Assembly: GCA_020284085.1 (NCBI GenBank)
Contig: JACEVL010000807.1
Coordinates: forward strand, 230,001 to 294,000
DNA length: 64,000 nucleotides
Source of the DNA: Aporrectodea caliginosa
Lineage: Eukaryota; Annelida; Clitellata; Crassiclitellata; Lumbricidae
Direction of reading: 5' to 3'
The position numbers were made by a program, and so were the translations under genes. Positions 1-11,900 of the stretch are shown here, one piece after another. Position 1 is the first letter of the stretch. Each line of letters begins with the position of its first letter. The notes under the pieces were generated by a model. That model was given only the letters and a program-made list of their open reading frames with translations, was not told the DNA's origin and ran no database searches.

Positions 1-185
1 CCCAGTGTCACTGGACACCCCGAAGCGTTAAACCGTTCGGCCGTTTGCGTTTTATGCCAAGCATTCGAACATAACAGCACAGCCCTAAGAATTTCTATTT
101 CGGGTCATTCTAGGGTTTGGATTTTCAGGTTTCAATCTTTTGGTAGGACTTCAATCTTCATACAGGGTGGGTGCACGTGGTGGAT

Positions 186-600
186 GAATGAATGACTTCA
201 TAGGTGAATGGGTGTAAGGATTGATGGTTGGATGAATAAATGACCGAAAAACTTGGTGGGTGGATGAATGTAAGGATGGATGAGTGGATGAACGATGAAT
301 GGCTGGATAGTCTGACGGATGGCTGCACTGCTGTTTGGTGGATGGAGACAGACCGATGGATGAATCGATGGATGGAGGGGTGGATGGAGAGCGTCAGTTC
401 ACTCTCAATCTTTGGGCAAGGTTTAGACGTTCAGATAAGGTCTCAATCTCAGGTTACTTCGATAGACAAAATGGATGAATCAATGAATGGAGGGATGGAT
501 GGACGCATAGATGGATGGATACACGGACCAGTTGGTTGGTGTGTGGATGGACGAATGAACGAAAGAATGACTTGATGGATGGATGGTTTCATTCATACAT
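186..600. repeat. Degenerate TGGA/TGAA tetranucleotide tract
   Basis: Irregular runs of GGATGGATGAATG-like units cover this stretch, with short non-repetitive interruptions near 400-470. Open frames across it are Met/Asp/Trp-rich products of the repeat and are not credible proteins. The 185 bases before it show nothing recognisable. Confidence 0.75.
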
Positions 601-1744
601 TCATTTCAAGAACTAACCATAGCACCCCTTCAGGAAACCTACTCAGAGGCGCTCTCAGCCCAACCACGGCAATAAAGACTAGACTTGAGCAAATTGTAAA
701 ACAGTTCTACTGGACCTTGGCATGCAGCAGGCACACCTCCAAAGGGAGTCCATTCCAAATGGAGGGTCCAACAATTGAGAAGGCTATGCGCTGCCTAATT
801 GAGGAGTGAGCCCGAGGGACTAAAAGCTCTCCCCAGCAGAAGATCGGCCAACAATGTCAGAGACTGGGCGGCAAAACAGGTATTACGATTACAAATAACC
901 AGATTACGATTACGAATAACCAGATCGCTCATTGGAGATTTGCTCTTCAGAATAGAAAATGTGTTGACATGAGCTCCTGTTGTCATTTCATATGACGGCG
1001 GGATCTGGTTGCTCGGAACACTTCACAGAGCGAGCATGACATCACTGGAAAACTTGGCCTTGAACTTCATTTCCTGAACGTCAATCATCAACTTGTGAAG
1101 TGTCCAGAAGCTCTGTGGAGTCGTTGAATTTGCTCTGACTAAGCTGACTGCAATTGGAAACAATGACAAACTGATATAATTATATTTTTGAGTCAGCAAA
1201 AAACTGCAATATTATTAATTCACAGTGTATATGCTCTGCGATAAATTGTAGGCTACTGTGATAATATTAAAGAAAATAATCATGGAAATAAACAACCATA
1301 ATTATTGTTATGTCTAGCTTTTCTGACAACATTTAGCAAATACCAAATTATCAGACTTAACTTCGACTTGCATCAAGTGAAAGAAGAAAACATAAAAACA
1401 ATGTGAAGATTTGGTTATCTGTAAGTATAATATTATAATCTTTTAAACAGAAATTCCATAGGCCTACCTGGCTATTGCTCAGGTCTTAGACTGCACTGGA
1501 GCACAGTATGTGGGCATCCTTGCACGACTTGACTTTGGATGCGATATAGTTGCATACTGGTACATCGGCCATAGCCAGGCGTAGCTGTAACTGTAGTTGG
1601 TCTTTGTGAAGATGGAGCAGGTGTCACCTAAATCAATAGCATGTCATCAATTTCATCTTCAACCAATGTTTGCATTGACATGGCATCTACTAATAAAGAA
1701 ATCTCAGATCCTCTGACCGGCTTGACCTGTTTTTTCCCCGGGTT
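601..1744. other. Intergenic, no gene seen
   Basis: No supported exon on either strand. A short duplicated ATTACGATTAC/AATAACCAGAT motif lies at about 882-925; it resembles the tail of the repeat seen at 5213, 27225 and 38214. The rest is AT-rich unique-looking sequence. Confidence 0.6.
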
Positions 1745-2025
1745 AGGACCACAATGGCTCAATCCAGATCCTTTGCCTGCATAGGTACCTCTCTATGGAA
1801 TGGACTTCCTCCTTCTCTACGCCCTACAATCCTCTCTGGTAGCATCTCTACCTCTTTCTCTCACCTTAAAACCTTCCTTTTCTCTCGGAATACCTCGTAC
1901 TGGGAGCGCTTCTAAAAAGCTTATGCTATGCTTTATGAGAAGCAAATACAATACAATATAATACAATACAATGCAATACAATACAATACAATACAATACA
2001 ATACAATACAATACAATACAATAAT
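1745..2025 (+). mobile_element. LINE 3' end fragment with (ACAAT)n tail
   Basis: A short reading frame contains ACAATGGCTCAATCCAGATC followed by a Trp-Asn-x-Leu-Pro pattern and a Leu-Lys-Thr-Phe-Leu segment. This is the usual C-terminal end of a CR1/L2-like reverse transcriptase ORF. It runs into a pentanucleotide tail (ATACAATACA...) from about 1947 to 2022. Close relatives lie at 11643-11900 (+), 28356-28541 (+, tail part only) and 34412-34953 (-). The 5' part is missing, as expected for a truncated copy. Family name is inferred from the protein pattern. Confidence 0.7.
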
Positions 2026-2089
2026 ATGATTGGTAAAATATCACTTAGAGGACGTCTACTCATTACGAGCTCCACTCATCTAGGTAGGT

Positions 2090-2220
2090 ATTCCTGTTTA
2101 ACGACACTGTAGTAACATAGACCATTAGCGTCGTCCTCCTCCTTTATCCAGGCTTGGGACTGGCACCGGCTTGCACTAAGCACGGATGTGCAATGCACGG
2201 ACGTCCGGTGGCGGAGTTCT
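2090..2220. repeat. Dispersed repeat shared with 37095-37190
   Basis: The block around TTTATCCAGGCTTGGGACTG, preceded by TTTAACGACACTGT and CATTAGCGTCG, recurs near 37095-37190 after gene copy 2. Both are non-coding and flanked by unrelated sequence, so this is a dispersed repeat of unknown class. Confidence 0.55.
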
Positions 2221-2224
2221 CCAC

Positions 2225-4287
2225 TCATCTCATGGCAAGTACGGAATATATAATGGCAGCAACAAAATGGCGTCGGAATGGACTTCGATAAATATGACGT
2301 CATAATATGATAGACGACATATCGTTTAGAGACCATCTAAGCTCCTTAAATCTTACCGTATAGCGCCATCTACAACCGAGTTCTCCACTGATCCCAATAC
2401 ATGTAGGTTGTCGAGAATGACCGATTCTTGCTTTCGACTTTCATTCGTCCAAGTTCCATGCATGGATCAAGAAGACTACACGAATCATCGAGGGATCTAA
2501 AATTGAATATAGTTTCGAAGGGCGCATATTGAATTGACCGTTATGCCTATTATAGTCTTGCACTATCTAGCCTGTTAAACCGAGTTGGCCTACACATCTA
2601 TCGTGTATGCCTCAAAGCCATTCCTTGCCTCAAAGCATAGAGAAGCAAATTATATCTAGCTTGGGCCTAATACAATCAGCCGATACAAATTGGCATTGTT
2701 ATCCTACGTTGCATGAACTCAACCCTCTAAAGAATACTGTTGTAAGCCGCTTAAAGTCTAAATTTTAGGGCCTAATCGACCGGTTAATCAAGCGTATAAA
2801 ATCGAATCACATACATTTGAAAATTCATCTTCGTTCTTCCACTTCAAACATCTTCAGAACCTACTCTAATTCTTCTTCGGGTATTTTTCAACTTGTTTCG
2901 GAATGTTTTCTTAAATGAAATAAGTTAAAGCAACGCCCCTGCATTGTCGCTACGCGGCGCTCTCTTATGAGAAATGGTCAAATTATACTATGACGTCACA
3001 ATGCAATTCATTGAAGTTCATTCTTATTTGTCTACATAAAAATGAGTCTATGCATGGACTTCTGTATAATAGCTAGCAATTATATATTAAGACGTCTATG
3101 GTCCATGGTCCATAATATATGACGTCAAATTAGAGAAATCTGCAAGAATGGGTCTATTACGTCTATGAAAATGACGTCATAATGCTTAGACACGGAAACA
3201 GGAGATTAGACACAGACATGCAAACAACGGAAAAGAGTCCCTCTAACTATGTCTTCGTCTGGCTGTTTGTGTTTCTGTTTTTCTCTCGGTGGTCAACTCG
3301 TCTCTCTATCTAGTCTGTCCGTCGGCCATTCGGTCTGTTGCTATAATATGGTTTCGACTGCAGGCTATGTTTGTCTCTCTGTCATCTTCAAGATTTAACC
3401 TTGATAAGGCGATTTGATACTGTTATGTAACCTGAATGGTTGGCTATACTTTCAAAAAGCGCTATACAAATATTTAACAAGCCAAAATCATGAACAACAG
3501 ATGCAGTAAAAGAAGGGAATGCACGCCATAAAATTTTCTTACTTTTATGCAATACTTATTTTTCTCACTAACTTTCTTACTTAGTTCTTAGGCTACTTGC
3601 ATCAGTATAATTTCATGTTTTACCATACTTAGTAGTCATCTATAATTTCATGTTTTACCATACTTCCTTACTTAATTACCGATTGTTTTCGGTCGTTGAA
3701 ATGACGATGAACAAATGTTTGTCATACGTTACGAGTTACTTCTTTTTCACTTCGAGGATCGGCTGCCGCTCAGTTCGGAACTGTTCCTCGTCATCTTCTC
3801 CAACATCTGCGTTTTGTTTTGTAGCATTTTCATCGTCCCCCCCGTCTTTTGGATATCTTTCTTCTTCTCCTGTATCGCCTTCTTCGACGTCTGCTCCCTT
3901 CGACAGAAACTAATGGAATGTGGCCGAAACATTATAGAACAAAGGTAAATTACGTCATTTTGCGATGACGTCAATAGGAGAAAATAAGCTGAGACAGAGA
4001 GGGGTGTTATTATATAGAAATATTTCTATATGTCGAGTATTTAATAAACGTATTTAAATAACCGTGCTGCTTATGCAGTATTTCATACTACACGACAGGC
4101 ACGTAGCGAGACTTAAATTCAAGAGGAGGCAACTTCACAGACCACTGGCAAAATCCTAGTCATTGAAGCCATTAGTCAATCGAAGTTCCAGTAGGCCTAT
4201 ATAAAAAAGCAAGAGGAGGCAACTGCCTCCTCGTGCCTCAATGTAGCTACGCCTATGCATAAATACTAACATAACCAGAAAAAGCGT
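2225..4287. other. Intergenic, no gene seen
   Basis: AT-rich sequence without a supported exon. Overlapping frames on both strands at about 3650-3970 have no recognisable domain, so I do not call them. Several TGACGTCA-like palindromes occur (about 2992, 3173, 3964), too scattered to assign. Confidence 0.5.
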
Positions 4288-4295
4288 ATATTTAT

Positions 4296-4687
4296 TAGGG
4301 TTGGGCAACGATTAAAATTTTTTATCGAAATTAATCGCACGATTAAAATTTCTAATAACGCGATTAATTTTTAACGCATGTCACAATAGATAACAAGTAC
4401 AACTACTCTACCAACTCTGAGTAGTTAGGCTACGTTGAATATTCTCTATATAAATGCTTGCAGTCAATAAACAAAAAGCAAACATGCTTTTACTACTTGT
4501 TTTTACTTTTTAGCTTTAACTTTAAAGTTTAAAGTTTAAACTGAGCGCTTTCATCAAGAATTGTTTTAGCGCATTTCTAGAAATAATTGGGTGCCGTGAG
4601 AATCGCGTTAACTGCGTTAAAAAATGTAATCGCGTTAATTAATTAACGCATTAATCGCGCTAATAACGCGTTAAATGCCCAGCCCTA
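4296..4687. mobile_element. hAT-type MITE with 8-bp target duplication
   Basis: The 392-bp element begins TAGGGTTGGGCA and ends TGCCCAGCCCTA (inverted ends with one mismatch). It is flanked on both sides by ATATTTAT (4288-4295 and 4688-4695), a perfect 8-bp target-site duplication. The interior is AT-rich with many ATTAATCGC/GCGATTAAT palindromic motifs and has no transposase frame. The 8-bp duplication and YAGGG end fit hAT elements (known for the family); the lack of coding capacity makes it non-autonomous. Confidence 0.85.
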
Positions 4688-4699
4688 ATATTTATACTA

Positions 4700-5205
4700 C
4701 TTGTGAAGATGAATGCAAGAGGAAGGTAGAAGCTTCTCCTCCGCATCTTCAACGTCCTTCGATTTCCTCGAATGCGTCCGTTAGCTTGCTCTGTCATTTC
4801 AGCAACTGATTTAAGACTCACTAATTGACCTACTCTCGTTCACGGTACGCAGCCGCCCATCCTTCATACTAAGCCTAGCTTAGGTATGTATACAGGTCCC
4901 CAGGCAAGGTCTTAGAAAAAAAGGCCATTTTGTGACAGCATTCGACGGGAGAATATTTAAACTGAAGAAGAGTGGCTCTATGGGACTAACCTATAAAGCA
5001 AAGTTAACTTTAAGACCTTTGCCGGAAGGATACCTAATGAAAGTGGCAGTGGCTGTGAATGATAAGCTGCAGCTAGTATTGAAAAGGAGTGGGAAGACAA
5101 AACACAAAAAGCATGCATTATAGCGAGCCAACATCTGAAGAGTTTCACAGCCGACAGAATAAGAACAGCACGGTAAAATTATAGCAACGCTGACGTCATG
5201 TGTCT
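4700..5205. other. Intergenic with one unsupported short frame
   Basis: A 63-codon Lys-rich frame lies at 4932-5123 (+). It contains FKLKKSGSMGL and ends KTKHKKHAL. I recognise no domain, and I see neither splice-flanked neighbours nor a promoter. It could be an exon of an unknown gene or chance; I lean to chance. Confidence 0.3.
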
Positions 5206-5212
5206 ATTCTAA

Positions 5213-5320
5213 TTCGATATAACAGTAATCGTAATCGTAAACTCAAGATTTCTAGAGCGCCTTCAAAAGCGAAGTCGCGGGAACCAGCTTATTCACAGGC
5301 GCTTTATCAAAACAAAATCG
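5213..5320 (-). repeat. Short retroposon-like 3' end with (TTACGA)n tail
   Basis: A GTAATCGTAATCGTAA run next to a GCGCC...CAGCTTATTCAC...GCGCT body. Relatives occur at 27225-27300 (+), 38214-38284 (-) and 56675-56750 (+). The fixed body next to a short tandem tail suggests a SINE or LINE 3' end; the orientation is inferred from the tail. Confidence 0.5.
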
Positions 5321-5760
5321 ATAGGCAGAGGTCAAGATCCGGAGAGTCAAGCAGGCAGACAGTCAGACGGCTAAGGTGGATGATGTTTAGAGTTGAAATG
5401 GCGAGGGAGGTGAGGGGACGAGAAGGAATCGGGATAGGATTTGTGAAAAAGTAGTGTTTTTCAGTTTTGAGTGAAAGACCTGTGGAGAGATAGCAAGATG
5501 TGAGGTTTTGGTGAGTTCATGGGATAGGTCGTTTTGGTCTATATATCACCCTTTTAGGCAGACCTACAATTTTCTTCATTTTGCAACAAATCTTCGGCTT
5601 GATCCACTCTATAGACTTCTGAGGTGCGCAAAAAAAAGGCAAGTGAAAGGATAATTACTCCACGATTTGAATGCATTGGCTTACGTAACTTGGAGCCCAA
5701 CTGCAGATTACTCAAAATTTAATGGTAAAAGTTCATACTTCATCAGGTTCTGTGCGTGCT

Positions 5761-5942
5761 CAGTGTTGTAACGAAGGGTGGAGCAGAGGGGTAACCGCCC
5801 TTGGGCGCAGCACAGGGGGGCGCAAAATTAGCTTTCAGTGGTACACCATGACAAGAACGATTAAAAGTCAACAAGAAAATTAAAAACTGGCGCAGTCATC
5901 AACTCTTGCCCCTGGGCGCTGAAGCCCTTCGTTACGACACTG
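5761..5942. mobile_element. MITE with CAGTG...CACTG ends
   Basis: The left end CAGTGTTGTAACGAAGGG matches the reverse complement of the right end CCCTTCGTTACGACACTG with one mismatch over 182 bp. A sister copy lies at 6040-6228 and a more degraded one at about 24098-24275. Interior sequence such as AAAATTAGCTTTCAGTGG is shared by all three. The end type is hAT-like, but no clean target duplication flanks this copy. Confidence 0.7.
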
Positions 5943-6039
5943 GGCATAAACAGAGTCTCACCAACCGAAACTTCCGGTCCTACTAAAAGCCAGAAGGAAC
6001 CTAACAAACATGTCTACAGGAATTTTGACCTGGCATAAA

Positions 6040-6228
6040 CAGTGGCGTCACGACTGACGAAGGGGGCAGTGGGGTCAGCCGCCCCGGGCTCAGCACAAGG
6101 GGCGCAAAATTAGCTTTCAGTGGTACACAGTACTATGACAAGAACGATTAAAAGTCGACAAGAAAATTAAAAATGAGCGCAGTCATCAACTCTTGCCCCT
6201 GGGTGCTGAACCATTCGTTACGCCACTG
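6040..6228. mobile_element. Second copy of the CAGTG-end MITE
   Basis: Begins CAGTGGCGTCACG and ends CGTTACGCCACTG, with the same interior as 5761-5942. The 8 bases before it (GGCATAAA, 6032-6039) are the 8 bases found just after the first copy, whereas its right flank (TGCTTGCGTGCT) resembles the left flank of the first copy. Confidence 0.7.
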
Positions 6229-6447
6229 TGCTTGCGTGCTCCCGCTTTTCAGATACTGGCCAGTGTCCCGCAGCAGCGGACCCTACAGAACCATGCATTA
6301 TGCATAACTATGCTACTGCTTTTTGACGCACAGAAAAATCTAGTGCATTATGACAGATAATTATCTCAGAAGTAAATCGTGATAGTTGTGCGGACATTTT
6401 GCAAAACCTGATGAATTACGATTGAAATTGTAGAAGTATAGCCAATC

Positions 6448-6715
6448 GCCGTCGGGTGAATGGTAACACTCTGGCACGAAGAGCAGAACATCAGCACGGA
6501 CGTAGGATTACTTCCCGCTACCCTCCAAAAGGTCGACTCAGCCTTTCATTCGCTAGGTGGCGTTGGTAAAAGGAGCAGTCGGACGTGATGGGCGCCTTGC
6601 ATGGCTGCCATTCAGTAAAAATCGAATCCTGTAATAATTTGTAATCATCCGTTCATACTATGACTTGTAATCATACTGCGGTTTGTCAGTTTGAATTAAT
6701 AACGATATACGAATA
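6448..6715 (+). mobile_element. tRNA-derived SINE, family 1
   Basis: The tRNA-like head contains GGTGAATGGTAACACTCTGG (A-box-like) and a degraded B-box region near ACTTCCCGCTACCC. It is followed by a body with GGCGCCTTGCATGGCTGCC and a 3' part with TTTGTCAGTTTGAATTAATA. Other copies: 10222-10395 (-), 18185-18425 (+), 19952-20225 (-), 24362-24475 (+, 3' part), 42480-42750 (-). Boundaries are approximate. Confidence 0.75.
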
Positions 6716-7025
6716 ATTATATGTATTTCAGTACTAAAAACTCTGACGAGCGTCTTCACTACAGAGAGTTTGAAGTATGCTAATCATGATCAAGATAATG
6801 TAAAGTAAATACATGTAGAACACGTGAAATTGGAGTAAACGTCCTAAGTGAGTCGTCCATTACCTTGCACGGACTGCTGCTGCCCTTCCGTACATCATCT
6901 CATTGTGCCTTCCCATCATGGGACGTAAGTGAGACGCTTATTCATAATATTCTTTAGTCATGAGCTGGTAACCTACATGTCGAAACTTACGTCGTCGACG
7001 CACTCACCAGAGCATTGAAGGACCG

Positions 7026-7145
7026 TTTATTTCCATTCATTCAATCAATCAATCAATTTCGTTTATTCACAACACCAAGCTGACAGGTCGCAACTGGTAA
7101 CAGTTGACAGATAGGAAAAATTGTCTAAGCTCTGACAGTTAGTTA
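7026..7145 (-). repeat. Retroposon 3' end with (AATC)n tail
   Basis: CAATCAATCAATCAATTTCG, then TTTATTCACAACACCAAGCTGACAGGTCGCAACTGG-like sequence (7045-7145). The same block recurs inside the transposon in intron 3 of gene copy 2 (about 33460-33610). The tail side implies minus-strand orientation. Confidence 0.5.
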
Positions 7146-7744
7146 TTAAATGGGTTGAGATAACAAATATTATCTGTGCTCTAACAGTTAGTTACTAAAG
7201 AAGAATTAGTCTAGTGGCAATGTTAGTTAGGGCAACGAGCGAGGTTACCAATATTGTATAGACCGGAGAGAATGTATTTAGTAGATGTTTTTAGTAATAA
7301 TACACGAGATATGAAATTGCGATCGTACTTGGTTGGGTACATACAACTAATGGAGGATTCAGTAAACGCGACGAAATAATATGATCTCTCTATGGTTTGC
7401 ACGTCTTTAACTGTATATGTAACTACACACGTCTTTCTATAGCTACCATGGGACCTTGATCCCGCTCACTTTACATGCTGACAGTGACACACCTATCGTC
7501 TCTTCTGCAACTGCTCACTGAGTCTTCCATTATCATGACAGTAACAAATATTTATGACCAGCATCGTCGTCATGTATAGTCTATGAGATGGTTGACTGGT
7601 TCAGTACTCGTTGACCTCTCCCTGAGGTGATCACCCTATAGTCCTATACTATAGGAATGTAAAGTAGGCAGTCGAAACTGAATATTGACTCTAAGTCCTT
7701 CCTGTTGTTATCATGTACTGCGATAATAGTAATAACTTAGGTGA

Positions 7745-7910
7745 CCCTAGCTAGCGGGACTATTGTCCTTTCGGGGTTCCCTTTTGTGGCTAGTGATGAA
7801 AAATAATCATGCTGCTACTGTGCTGTGATGTCAACAATGGCAAATAATCATGTTACCTTTGTTTCACTTTAATGGCTTCAATAAAAGAATTGAATTGAAT
7901 TGAATTGTAT
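7745..7910 (+). mobile_element. LINE 3' UTR and (ATTGA)n tail
   Basis: A block with GGGACTATTGTCCTTTCGGG leads to AATAAAAGAATTGAATTGA and a pentanucleotide tail. It matches in layout the 3' end of the LINE in gene copy 3 (about 49630-49770) and the piece at 57885-58050, each with its own tail unit. It is a 5'-truncated copy with no coding part left. Confidence 0.6.
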
Positions 7911-8526
7911 ACAATTGAAAACTCGGTTAGCGGTTGCACAAGTCTGGCACAAGGTGCCGCCAGTATGTAAAGACGTCAAATCTATAATTATTATTAGATC
8001 ATATTATTTTTGTTATTTCCACTGAATTACCCATTCAATAGTGCATGGAGATGACAAACATTGTACATCATGCCTACCGTAACATTAAAGATGCAAATAC
8101 ATATATTTAACTCACATCCACAATTACAAATGTTTCATATATATTTAAGCAAAACTGCAACAGAAAATGTATTTAGTTATATTTCAGCTGTGCATGCATG
8201 TATATATATATGTTTGAAACAGCTCAAATACATGTGTATTCACACGTATTCGCACAAGGGCCATAAATTAAATCGTGAGCCAGTGAAGCGCGTTTCCCGT
8301 ATAATTATGAGACTACTTCAACGGGTAGACCATGGTAGTCGGAGTCAGATGGCGTACTAAAGGTGACGCTTTTCAACAGGTCTTCAAGGGTGGAATAACA
8401 ACAGCTGAAGAGCGTCAAAAGTTTCAACACCCAAAGAGCGTCACAAATTGCAACAGCCGAAGAGCGTCAAGATAAAAGGCTAAATGCGCCCAATGACCCG
8501 CATCTGACGCAACTGTTAACTTAATA

Positions 8527-8775
8527 GCATGACATATACAGACAAGGAAGTAACTGTCGTCCTCCCTCCCCTTCTCCCTTTCATCCCCTCCTCCCTCCTC
8601 ATGCACACATACATACACATATACGTACATGCAAAAATACACACATACATACATACACGTACAGACACATACATACACAAATACATGCATACAGACATGC
8701 ATACACATATAGATACGTACACGTACATGCACACATACATGCATGCATACGTGCGTGTATACATGCATACATACC
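8527..8775. repeat. Pyrimidine tract plus degenerate (ATAC)n, start of duplicated segment
   Basis: CAGACAAGGAAGTAACTGTC and a CCTCCCTCCC tract run into degenerate ACATACATAC repeats. The same order recurs at 25395-25680, and homology then continues on both sides for about 1.5 kb (8530-10215 with 25400-27120). This marks the left part of the segment carrying gene copy 1. Tyr/His/Met-Tyr-Val frames here are repeat products. Confidence 0.75.
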
Positions 8776-9451
8776 TGATTTAGAATGAGGTGTCTGTGCG
8801 AAAAGTATTCGCCGATTCGGACAAAACTCTCACTCACAAAGCGAGTCCACTGTCATGCGCCGTGTCTTGTTATGTTTTCTTAGAACGGTTTAACCGAGGT
8901 TTTTTTCTGCAGGATATAAAATGAATCCGACTTCATACAATTTAATCCTCGATGCCTCATTCACACACTTTTTAAAGACCAATCCTAAATTTAAAATGCC
9001 AGCTGTTCGTGAGCGTGACTACTAGAACTGCTTGTTGGAGGGCACCGTGTTTAGCTTAAAATACAATCAACAGAGGTAGCAACTGAAAATAAACAGACCA
9101 GCCTGACGTCACAAAGGGGAACGTTTGAATTACTGAGCTTACGCTGAGTAAAGACCAATCCCATAAGCAAATCTTGACACACCTTGAAACGCAACAGCTT
9201 ATTCAGTGGGCTGTTGCACTGAAAGTCCGACGAATACCAACTGTGGTGAAAGAAGCAATATAACGCGTCTCACATTCAAATAACAGGACTATAATAGGAG
9301 CGATAGAAAGTCACACCCGCTTCTGTTTACCTATTCGTGTAGTTCAAGTTGTGCTTCAATTCAACATCTGGCTTAGTCACTTACAATGCCTGAATTATAG
9401 AACACATATTGGATTCAAGGTATTCGAAGTGGCATGAACAACTGCTTTGGC

Positions 9452-10214
9452 AGCAGTATTAGTTAAGTTCAGAAAATCATTTTTATTTTAGTATTTGTTT
9501 AGTTCAGTAAATCATTTTTATTTTAGTATTTGTTTAGTTCAGTATCAATCATTTCAGTTTACTTTTAGTTTAAGTTTTATCGCTGATAATCATTTCAGTT
9601 TAGTTTTAGTTTCAGTTTTATTTCTGATAATCATTTTAGTTTGAGTTTAGTTTTTATTCATCGAATCATTTTAGTTTTAGTTTTAGTTCACAATTTCTTT
9701 CTAATTCTCGTTTTCGTTTACGTGATCTTTTTCGTTCTCGTTTCAGTTTCGCTCACGAAAATGTCACTGTCAGCACTCTTCTTATCTTCAGCATTCTCTT
9801 ATGTTTAGCACTCTTCCAATCTATAGCACTCTTTCTTTTTTACAGAACTCTTCTTATCTCCAGAAGTCTGCGTAATTAATTGTACGAAAGTTGATGTCGG
9901 AAGACCCGCCCTTCCCATTCGCTTCTTTATGGCATAAAGAGGCGATCGAGTGGGGTAGGGCGACGGTAATTTTACATGCACGCCGTTCAACTGCGTCGCC
10001 GCCGAAAATTATAACGAAATAGATACTTGTATTTTTTACATAGTTTTCATTCAAGATTTCAATATCGTTCTCGTTTTTATTTCGTTCTACATCAATTCTG
10101 TTTCGTTTTTATTTGGTTTTAGTTCACAGTTTCTTTCTAGTTTTCGTTTTCGTGAACGATTGCCTAGTCTTGTTCGTTCTCGTTTTAATTTCGTTCACGA
10201 AACTAACACTGCTT
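9452..10214. mobile_element. T-rich element with GCAGTxTTAGTT inverted ends
   Basis: Bounded by GCAGTATTAGTT on the left and AACTAACACTGC on the right, with long degenerate TTTTAGTTTTAG / CGTTTTCGTTTT runs inside. The homologous element at 26455-27122 has the same ends. I infer a non-autonomous DNA transposon; no target duplication could be fixed and no protein is encoded. Confidence 0.5.
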
Positions 10215-10221
10215 GGAAGCC

Positions 10222-10395
10222 CTCTTCCTGTTTGGCAGCCTGCAAGGCGCCCATCTGTCCTACTGCTCATTTACAGTTGCCTCCTAGTGAGTGTAAGGGT
10301 GAGTGAACCTTATGGGCAGGCGGATATCGAATCTGCGTCCTTCTGATTTTCGTGCCAGCGTCATACCATTCAACCATCGCCCCGCCACAATCATC
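10222..10395 (-). mobile_element. tRNA-derived SINE, family 1 (5' part)
   Basis: Read on the minus strand, the head has GGCGGGGCGATGGTTGAATG, then GCTGGCACGAAAATCAG and a B-box-like GATTCGATATCC closing against GCCTGCCC. This is the best-preserved tRNA head of the family in the window. The SINE body follows, reaching GGGCGCCTTGCAGGCTGCC. Confidence 0.7.
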
Positions 10396-10433
10396 ATCAT
10401 CATAGTCATCACCACCACCACCATCATTATACA

Positions 10434-10840
<407 letters not shown>

Positions 10841-10865
10841 ATCATCGTCATTGATCGTGTGTGCA

Positions 10866-10985
10866 AACTACTACTACTACCACCACCACCACAACCACAA
10901 CCACCACCATCACCACTACTACTACTACTGCTACTACAACATTGACACGTGTGTGCAAACTACTACTACTACCACTACTACGTCT
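10866..10985. repeat. CTA/CCA triplet tracts
   Basis: Two short triplet tracts (CTACTACTACCACCACCA and similar) separated by a GTGTGTGCAAACTACTACTA motif that appears twice (about 10857 and 10951), i.e. a small local duplication. Confidence 0.75.
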
Positions 10986-11574
10986 TAACAGAAGATGAGA
11001 ATGCAACTTGGAAAGTGTTAAAAGAAATAATGCGACTGCTTGCAGAAAGACTGTTTCAAAGTCATGGATCAAAAGCAGTACAGATCTCGTACAGAGAAGT
11101 CAAGATAGAAAACGTTCTGTACTGTTATTCAAATATGAGTCACGTTTCACGCATGAAATTGATCTGCCATTCGGTTGACCGCTTTTCAAAAGAGCATAGG
11201 CTAACAACGAAGTCAGCTGTGACATTGTTATCACTGACAGTGAGGTGAACGGTGGCATTGTTATCAAGGAAGCTAAGCTCGTCGTCCCAGTATTGCGCCG
11301 ATAGCTACCGTTTACCACCAAACGGCATATCTGACATTTGCAAAACCTTTGTTATATCATAGGCCTACTGTTTGACGTGCTCACAATGTGCAGTCTGCAA
11401 AGGCCCTTTTCACCGACTCTAGATAATAAAAGCTTTGCCAGCCGAGCCCGGCTAATAATCCTCTGTACTTGTACCTTCAGCAAAGTTACCAGTCTATAAC
11501 CTCGAGTAAAAGTGTCAGGTATTTTCTTCACTTGCGCTTTTGAAGAAAAATACTAAAACGTCCCTTTTTAGTTT

Positions 11575-11900
11575 GGATACGGTAGCTGATTGGTAAGAGC
11601 TCTGACCTTGTAAAAAGGAGATCACGGGTTCGAGCCTTCGGTGTGACAGTTACCACAATGGCTCAATCCAGGTCCTTTGTGTGCATAGGTCCCTCTCTAT
11701 GGAATCGACTTCCTGCTTCTCTACGCTCTACAATCCTCTCTAGCATCTCTACCTCTTTCTCTCACCTTAAAACCTTCCTTTTTCCTCGGAGTACCTCGCA
11801 CTGGGAAAAGCACTGGGAAAAGCGCTTTATAAAATTTGTATTGTATTGTATTTGATCATTTAATGATCAAATACAATGCAATACAATACAATACAATATG
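11575..11900 (+). mobile_element. tRNA-like head joined to LINE 3' end
   Basis: At 11575-11640 the sequence reads like a decayed tRNA gene: TAGCTGATTGGTAAGAGCTC as A-box arm and GGGTTCGAGCC as B box. It is joined directly to a LINE-like reading frame (11643-11830) with the SLWNRLPASLRS pattern of a reverse transcriptase C-terminus. The fragment ends in TTGTATTGTATTTGATCA, which pairs with TGATCAAATACAATGCAATA immediately downstream. The tRNA-head-plus-LINE-tail layout is typical of SINEs; whether head and tail moved together is inference. Confidence 0.6.

Noticed and set aside
2992..3970. Scattered TGACGTCA-like palindromes as CRE enhancer sites
   Set aside because: Spread over a kilobase with no nearby gene; nothing ties them to a promoter.
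3650..3974. Overlapping frames on both strands near 3.7 kb
   Set aside because: Composition is Ser/Phe-rich on one strand and its mirror on the other; no domain and no splice context.
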